Assembly (NCBI GenBank): GCA_001695595.3 | Contig: MBPM02000071.1 | Coordinates: forward strand, 1 to 64,000 | Source of the DNA: Plasmopara viticola | Lineage: Eukaryota > Oomycota > Peronosporomycetes > Peronosporales > Peronosporaceae | Length of the DNA: 64,000 nt | Direction of reading: 5' to 3' | Part shown: one piece after another, positions 57,177 through 64,000 of the stretch | Layout of the letters: the number at the start of each line of letters is the position of its first letter | Numbering within the stretch: the first letter of the stretch is position 1 | Made by a program: the position numbers and the translations under genes | The notes under the pieces: generated by a model | Database searches by the model: none | What the model was told of the DNA's origin: nothing | What the model saw: the letters and a program-made list of their open reading frames with translations, nothing else

Positions 57177-58715
57177 CTAAAGAAGGACGCCTTTGCTTTT
57201 AAAGTACAAGACACCCACAACAGTAGTGACAAGGAAGAGCATTACAGTTAGCATCACAACACCCCAGAACCATCCGTCGACAGTCTCGAGTCCGGAATGC
57301 AAATTCATGCCGAAGACGCCGGCGATAAATGTACCGATGGACAAACTGATGGCCACAATAGAAAAGATGAGATCTACACTAAGCAAGTAATTTCGCATTG
57401 AGTCGAGCTGCATCATAACCAGGCTTTCCGTGTTTGAAATTCGATGTTGCAACAGATCGGCCTTGGTGCGAGTAGAAAATATATCCTGGAGGTAATTTTC
57501 GATCAGAACCTCAATCTCCTCCGAGTCGATGCCCCACAGGTCCGCCAGTAGATCGGGTTCATCGTATAGCCTTGTAAAATAAAGAAGACGAAGGTCCTCT
57601 TCGTTGTCTAAAAGCACCATTAATGCACGACGCACACCATCGACTTGAGCCTCGAATTCGTTGATAGCGTTTTTGAATTCACGCAGTCTCTCGAGCTCTT
57701 GGGATTTTAAACCGCCTTGCATCAAGCCGTTTAAGGCTCCGCTCACAACAGGACTTATGCGATCAAGTTCATCCCGAAAGTAATGCGAAAGTGTTGCTAG
57801 CAATGCCTCGAGAGCTCTTGAGGAAACCAAAAAAGTCAGCGTATAGACGTGTGCTTCGGTCTCAACAATCGCTTTACCTGAACTCAAATGGACCGTCACT
57901 ATCTTGTGCGGTTTCGACAAATTTTGCTTTTAAGACGGACAAGAGGGTATCAACTCCGTCAGGTACATACACAAGGCATGCATCACGCATCACAATGGCA
58001 CGCAGTGGATCTACAAGACAAACATTCATTAGTGTGTAGACTGTACTCAATTCTGCCAATTCAGCTCGTGCCAGCACTGATTAATATGGCTTGTTTTCGA
58101 ATAAAAATTCGAGGTTTGTTTGTCACTGAAAACGCATCTTCCATCTTGCGGATATCACGAGAGTGGACACACTAGCAAACAAGAAATATCTAATCAGAAC
58201 CGGTTTGAGTATAGGCAATCTAACAAGCTAAGTCATACCTGAACACCAACTGCGTTCAGTTCTTGCTGACTTGCTGATCGATTCTGCTTCCAGCTTTTTC
58301 CAGAAGAAAAGCTTCGATTTGGCGAAGACAATCTGCTTAGCTCCGGCGGAGCATTATCGTATGGTGCAGTCGTCTTCGGTTCTGCAGCGTCTTGCGTCAT
58401 GCGGAGCACTTCTTGACGACTCATTTCTTTTAATGTAGGTGTTCCCTTCTTGTTGAAGAGCATCACCGATACCCGGCCACTTTTTGTTGAGGGGTCAAAA
58501 TGACACCCACTTTTTTTAGCAGAGTTGTGATCTAAGCCACTGAGCGCTACACTGTCCGGGGATCGCACCTCAACCATGCGTTGATAGGTCCCGTACGCTG
58601 TTGCAGAGTTGACATAGTCGATTGACTGCTGACTGCGAGGATAACGTAGTAGAGGCAATGGATTAGAATCACTTTTGCTCTCATACTGCTTGGCGCTTGT
58701 GAATGCCCGTGACAT
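57177..58715 (-). CDS. MRS2/CorA-type magnesium transporter
   Basis: Mg2+ channel of the CorA/Mrs2/Alr1 superfamily, usually mitochondrial inner membrane (Mrs2) or vacuole/plasma membrane in plants. Four exons: 58715-58239, 58171-58078, 58010-57878, 57816-57177. Introns are 67, 67 and 61 bp; product 447 aa. Exon 1 (159 aa) is Ser/Gln-rich with no domain. HSRDIRKMEDAF and IRKQAILINPLRAIVM, typical of the MRS2 N-terminal domain, appear only after splicing. Next come the long helices, then TM1, the GMN pore motif at about 404-406 (GVFGMN) and TM2 near 417-439, ending in KSKGVLL. Intron 2 uses a GTGCTG donor, chosen because it restores the family sequence and frame. A hairpin lies just before the ATG. 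Targeting is uncertain. Confidence 0.92.
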
Positions 58716-58717
58716 CA

Positions 58718-58747
58718 GTGCGCAACAATTTGATTGTAGCTGCGCAC
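58718..58747 (-). promoter_or_regulatory. Stem-loop directly upstream of the MRS2-type start codon
   Basis: On the minus strand, GTGCGCA-GCT-ACAAT-CAA-ATTGT-TGCGCAC forms a 12-bp stem with a 3-nt bulge and a CAA loop. It ends 2 nt before the AUG. If transcribed it would sit in the 5' UTR and could slow initiation; as DNA, the two TGCGCA palindromes could be a protein-binding site. Confidence 0.5.
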
Positions 58748-61700
58748 GTTGACGTGAGATCTTGTCGCTAATGGTCGTTGGTCATCGAGTTTCCGGTATT
58801 CTGTATACAACAAAATAAAGTTTTGTGCAGACTATAAATTTGCATGTACCAAATATTCTAGCAGTTAAAATATATGCATCCTTCGTAGAGCTCAAAAAAG
58901 CAACATGACGCGTTCCTGCTACTCAGCGGAACAAGAGAAAGCATACGCAGTCGCCTTCTTGAAGCCCAAGGATGCCAGAAAGCTGTCCGGATAGTGCGAA
59001 CTGCGTATCCGACCAATGGACAAAGGTACTTGTATCTATCGCGGAAACTTCGCATGTATCAAGGTGCTTGATAGTTGCGAGTAGGTGAAGGTTTGACTAC
59101 AAGTGATTTCAGATGTGACAAGGTTGAACAGCACCTTCAATCAAAGATACGTGCACGAAATTACGCGATCTTCCTATAAACGATCCCCAATATTCTGAGG
59201 CTTAGACTTCGAAACCTACGCGCTGAGGCTATGCTTTCTCAAGCGCGGGATTTTCGTAGCTATTCGACCCATTTTGGGACCGCATTTCGTACATTTTGTA
59301 CCCTTCATTACGCTATGGTGCTTTTCGGTCAGTGGGCCGTCCAGTCAACCCAACTCTTACACACACAACTGGGTGCGGATTTAAAAAGTAGTCACACTTT
59401 TAAGTGTGAATGCTCGTCCAATTCAGTGACTATCTCCGGCTGCCTTAATTCGAATCTTGTGGGCATTAAATCAAGTACATCCTGGTCCTGGGTCGAGTGA
59501 CCATGCACGCGAGTTACAGATTTGGTGATCCCGAGTGTTAAGGGGGTCGATGTGTGCAATAGAATGCACAAAATACTATTTTTTGTAAAGAACTTTTGTT
59601 CTGTTTGACTGTACCTATATTTTGTGTATATGAACTCAACAAACACGGTAATTAAGTACCGGCGCCCCTGAGTATACAGACCGGCATGGATGCACCAAAA
59701 CATACCATTCTTCAAAAAAAAATAGCGAAAAAGCAGCTATTACTGAAAAGATCGCAACAGTTTGCTACAGCAACATATAAGATGTGTATTCACGCTTAAA
59801 CGGCCACACAATGACTAGCCATTTCACGAAGATCTAAGGATTAGCACAAAATAGAGAGTGAGAATGTTGAACAGAGATGACTTTGATTGGACAACACAAA
59901 AAGTCGATTTATATGTGGCGGGAAGTATATTGGTCCGCACGAGCCAGCGCTATGTGCCTGAATAATCATGTCAGTCCGAATAAAAGTTTGGTCAGACGAC
60001 AAAATCATCTTTGCTCATTATCGCTGGCGCAGCCTTTCAAAAGAAGGCACACGCCTATCCTTTGCCTCAACAGACCTTTCCGCTTCCGAGTGATAAGTAT
60101 GACAAGGATAGTCGCGTGCACTTTGGTAAATCATCGATTAATGATTTGCCCGCTGGGGCCACAAAGTAATATTAGATCGCCCGGGCGACCGACCCTGGAC
60201 AGGTAAGACTCACGCCAGACTCACCAGCCATGCAGAAAGCCTTACCGAATTTATAATGAAGTTGATCGTTTTTGAGATCCGGCCCGATTCGGGATGCTCT
60301 CGTTGATGAGGTCACCAGATCTTTGTACCAGATAAATAAGAGCAAAGGCAACCTTCAATAACTTAAGCCTCTAATGAAGTGTGATTAGACTTTGCCGAGT
60401 GATGATGCAAGTCGCCGTCCTGCCTACTTTCTCTTTAGACAATGGGTTTGACAAAAAAGAAAACAAAGTCGGATTGTCACCTTTTTGAGCTGTGCTGGTC
60501 ATGATGCCAAGTAGTACGACACGCCACGAGGGTTCCGACGAGGCCATAGGGGGCCATGCGTGTTCTTTAACACCGCATCAGATCTCGCTAGAGTTTTAAT
60601 TCGGTGTCGTAAGAAGCTGAAGTCAAAAGGCCTCCTCCAGTATAATTAGAGAGCCTGTACTGAGATTGGGCAATGTTAAGGGTAATTAGTTGAGACTTAC
60701 AAACACCTAGGATGTAGAACCTTCTGTCCGTGAGCTCAAATATGCAACATTTAGCCTGGGTCTAAAAGTATAATGTCCAATATGTCTCGGCTTCGTATGC
60801 TGCGCTGGGAGCAAACCTTTTTAGTGCAAATGTGATCCATTTCTACCACAATCTTATGCGTGGCCAAAAGACCGCATTCATACGAAGCGATCGTTGATGC
60901 AAAATTAGCTTGCGACAATCGGTCAGTCGTTTGCTGGCTTTTTCAAACTCTGGAAATTAAGACCAGATCATACCATCATAAAATTGCTCTCGTTGCACAA
61001 CAGGAAGCCTCTAACTCACTTTTTACTTTAAATCAGAAAGCAATGAAAAAATTCACGTTTTAGTTTGTCTTGTGCTCTTTTAAGAGTTGTATCGCGTGTG
61101 CGAGTGCTTCAATTGCTGTCGGAGTTGGCCAAAATCTGGGGAGATCTCAGGCTTTGTAAGCCTTGAGGAGGAGATGGACTCTAATAACTTTGTGACCCAT
61201 GAGCTGCACAGCCGAATAGGCTGTCGCACATCTAAGTGTGAGATACTAACACTTCATTTCGAAGTTGCTATTTTCATGATGCCACCATGCTTTGCTAGCT
61301 CTCCTCATGTAGCTGCTACTCTCAAAGTTACCGTTTCTGTCGACTTGCCTGGAACTTGGTCATTTTTCCCACACACAACTATCCGCGCAATCAAGACGCA
61401 TTACCACGCCTCCAGATGGTTTACTGGGCTCTTTGCATCCGTTTCGGTCTTGCACACCCACTTACTGGGTAGCATGTCAACCCAACCAGTCGCATGATCA
61501 CTTTTCAAACGCCAATGTCTTTAAGTGCCAAATCTTTACTGGGATTACATCGCATCATAGTTCGAAACTCGATATGCGCATAGTGTTAGCGTATGCGTTT
61601 CAATCCGCCTCAATGACTCACATAGCGATTTCTAACGATCTTGACTATTAGCTCATGCTCAGTGCCGCGCTTGAAAGCCATGCGGCTATGTATCCAAGTT

Positions 61701-63387
61701 CTCATCAGCCTTTCATTTTTTTATTGTTGACGGCATTTTCTTTGTAGCCATGCAGCTTTCACTCCGCTTGACGATAACAATCTTAGCCTTTTATAAACAC
61801 ATCATATCTTTTAAGCTTGTTGCTGCAACCCACGATCAAGCAAACTTCCGCCCGGTGCGTGAGTGAACTCATTTTGAGGCAAAAATGAACAGTGCTTATC
61901 GAGCCGGTGAAATCAGTGTCGAGGTGCTTGATTTGTAAGCACCCCGATCGGCGATTGTTCAAGATCGCGTTTGAGGAACTGCAATTTAAGGATGCAGGAT
62001 TAGTACTCGATTGTGTCATCAGAATGACAGTAGAATCATGCTAATAAACATCATCAACGTGGTGTGTGTTTAAAGCTATGGTCTTTCTCGTAGACCCGAT
62101 GATGTAACCTCACAGCTACAAACTCAACAATTTCGCTGAAGCTTTTAAGGCTCTCTGCTCAGCCTTGTTGTTTGAGTCGGATACTGTTTCTTGCTTTGCT
62201 TACCATCCATGTTACGCCAACGGACTTGCAAAAAAGGTCGACTTTTCAATACCCTCCCCCACCGTTGAGTCAAGACATGTAGAAGTGGCAATCGAAACAC
62301 TTTTCAATGAAACAAAAAGTGCTCAAATTTGATCGCCATTTGATCCATTGTGCGTCAAGCGAAGACCGAGAAAGGTTAATCCTGTGGTTAAAAAAGCTCA
62401 CGAGATACTGATGAATTGTTTGATGTCATCGGCTCTTTAAGGTACGAGCAGATGACGCCTACAACTCAAACGAAAAGTGCACTCCCGTGTTACTCTTTGC
62501 CTGCGCGTTCTTTGTCTACTTTCTCTGACATACATATTGCAAATTGTGAGCCAACGATGAGGAAAATCATTACCTAACCGGGCATAAGAACCGTTTTATC
62601 GAATGTGCCATACAAGACATGCCTATAGTTGCATGTGTGTACCCCGCAGCATTTCTTGTCCTTGTTTTGTTGTCATGTTGGTGTTAGCCTTGCTGGTGAT
62701 ATTGGCGGAGGCTCGTATGTCTACGGATACACGTTGTTCTGCATTTCACACCTAAACAAGCTGAGCGGTATAAACACTTATCCACCATTTACATACACGA
62801 GCTTGTATTTTGTTACTTTAAGGCCGTCATTCGACACTATTTTGTGGGCTTGCAATATTGCGCAGAAAATTTCCGCAAAGCAAACGATTCTTGGTCTTCC
62901 AAGATTTCCTAAGCGCAGCAACATGCTACTGACCCGTGTCAGCTAGCATTTCTCGTCAGCGACAAGACACAGATCGATACAATCGAGTGCATCTTCGAGT
63001 AGCGCTGCTTCGCTCGACTTGACCCGCTTTCGACGATTCAAACCTTTTCGTGAGTGCTGCTTCCTTAACGCACAAAGTACAATTCAAGACATACTTTCCT
63101 TGACGTTTATCTTCCACCTAGCCTTAGAATCGCCGTACTTTTCTTCTTGTTGTCGAGGCATACTCCTACGATATGGCACATCCAAAGCACGGTCGTGCTT
63201 CGACACTTTTGTCGATATACACCGCGACGTCTTATCAAACGCTGTAAGGCCTCTTGTATCGAACTCAAAGGACTTTGCAGAATGTGCAAGCTCTTTAGCT
63301 TAAAAAAAAGTCGAAACGCTTGGCATCCTTTTTTGCGATGAGTATCATGTGTTGCTCTTTCGCATAGTGAACAATATTGTCAAGCTT
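58748..63387. other. Gene-poor region, nothing recognised
   Basis: About 4.6 kb with only short frames of ordinary chance length on both strands, no family motif and no tRNA. Near 59,535-59,560 a purine run followed by tgtgcaatag could be the polypurine tract and LTR start of an old retroelement, but no partner LTR was seen. Consistent with decayed transposon or repeat DNA. Confidence 0.5.
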
Positions 63388-63630
63388 GTGCGCCTCAGCA
63401 TCTTCACAGGATTCATCTACTGCATTTTATTACAAGTAGTACTCGGGAAGAACGATGCAGCGTCGACTAGTAAACTTGCGAATCGTGATTGCATTCGTCG
63501 CTTGTTGTGCGACCAAATTTGTGGGCCTCCGCATATTTTAATTCGTGGAACAGAGACTGCTGCGGCGCTTCGCGATGTGGAGCGCACCAATTCGGCTGTG
63601 CAGCTTGTCCTCTGCTGTATGCGTATATAG
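63388..63630 (+). pseudogene. Possible decayed secreted small protein
   Basis: An 80-codon frame starting at GTG (no ATG in frame). The translation opens with a basic residue and a hydrophobic stretch like a signal peptide (RLSIFTGFIYCILLQVVLG), then a polar part with RRLL and a cysteine-rich end. This recalls the head of oomycete RXLR effectors, where a start ATG could have mutated to GTG. No EER motif and no known C-terminal fold. Could equally be chance. Confidence 0.2.
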
Positions 63631-64000
63631 GCTACCTGTACCGTCCTTTACCGCACCAGCAAACGGCTTAGTGCATCGGCTGGCATCGGCGCGCCACCGC
63701 AACCGCTGCCAAGCGCGGAGTGGAACATCCCCGACTTAAATGCCCTAAGAAAATGCTTATCCTCGTTCCGCTTTACTTATAAAGCCTCTTATTGTGTCGT
63801 TGGCGCTTAGAGGTCGAGACGAGTGGCCAAATGACGTCATCGTTTTTTTCGTGAGCAACCAGAGTACACCTTTTACAACCAGTAAAGGCGCCGTGACCCT
63901 ATCGTGACCGGTGTCAAAGCTGACTGAAGTTTGTCTATCGGATTGACATCGGTTCCAGCCATTGGGCTCATAATTTTTAATGTGGAGAAGTGAACAATGG
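63631..64000. other. Window end, nothing recognised
   Basis: No complete frame or structural RNA seen in the last 370 bp; a gene could start beyond the window. Confidence 0.4.

Noticed and set aside
59535..59660. Solo LTR near 59.55 kb
   Set aside because: Only a purine run and a TG start; no second copy, end or duplication seen.

Overview
The window looks like a piece of an oomycete-type nuclear genome, possibly Phytophthora or a downy mildew. The genes carry short GT..AG introns (mostly 50-90 bp) and are packed closely. Transposable elements (LINE, Copia, Gypsy) fill the space between gene islands. The organism is inferred from this style, not proven.

1-21,402: a head-to-tail tandem array of 17 nearly identical units of about 1.29 kb. 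Each unit holds one tRNA-Ser(GCT) and one tRNA-Thr(CGT), both on the minus strand. The array runs off the left edge of the window. 21,403-29,221: a 7.8 kb LINE inserted exactly at the 5' end of the last tRNA-Thr gene, flanked by a 13-bp target-site duplication made of tRNA nucleotides 1-13. 29,222-32,370: decayed edge units of the same array, including an inverted, degenerate tRNA-Thr/tRNA-Ser pair.

32,400-37,890: transposon graveyard. It holds a Ty3/Gypsy gag-protease relic and an internally deleted second LINE, both on the minus strand, plus unrecognised sequence.

37,894-42,588: gene island 1. A SUN-domain protein (minus) and a FAR1-type zinc-finger protein (plus) diverge from 119 bp; a 3-hydroxyisobutyrate dehydrogenase gene follows on the plus strand. 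43,078-47,475: a broken Copia retrotransposon followed by a LINE 3' fragment. 47,544-58,715: gene island 2. It holds adenylosuccinate lyase (plus), a CECR2-like DDT/bromodomain chromatin protein (plus), an SMPD4-like sphingomyelinase (minus) and an MRS2/CorA magnesium transporter (minus). All exon joins given were worked out by eye from splice signals, reading frame and family resemblance, and each total is a whole number of codons. 58,716-64,000: gene-poor sequence with one doubtful secreted-peptide relic.

The protein genes are ordinary housekeeping or nuclear functions (purine synthesis, valine breakdown, Mg2+ transport, sphingolipid turnover, chromatin, nuclear envelope) and do not form one pathway. 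The most unusual parts are the homogenised tRNA array and the LINE that landed precisely on a tRNA gene end.
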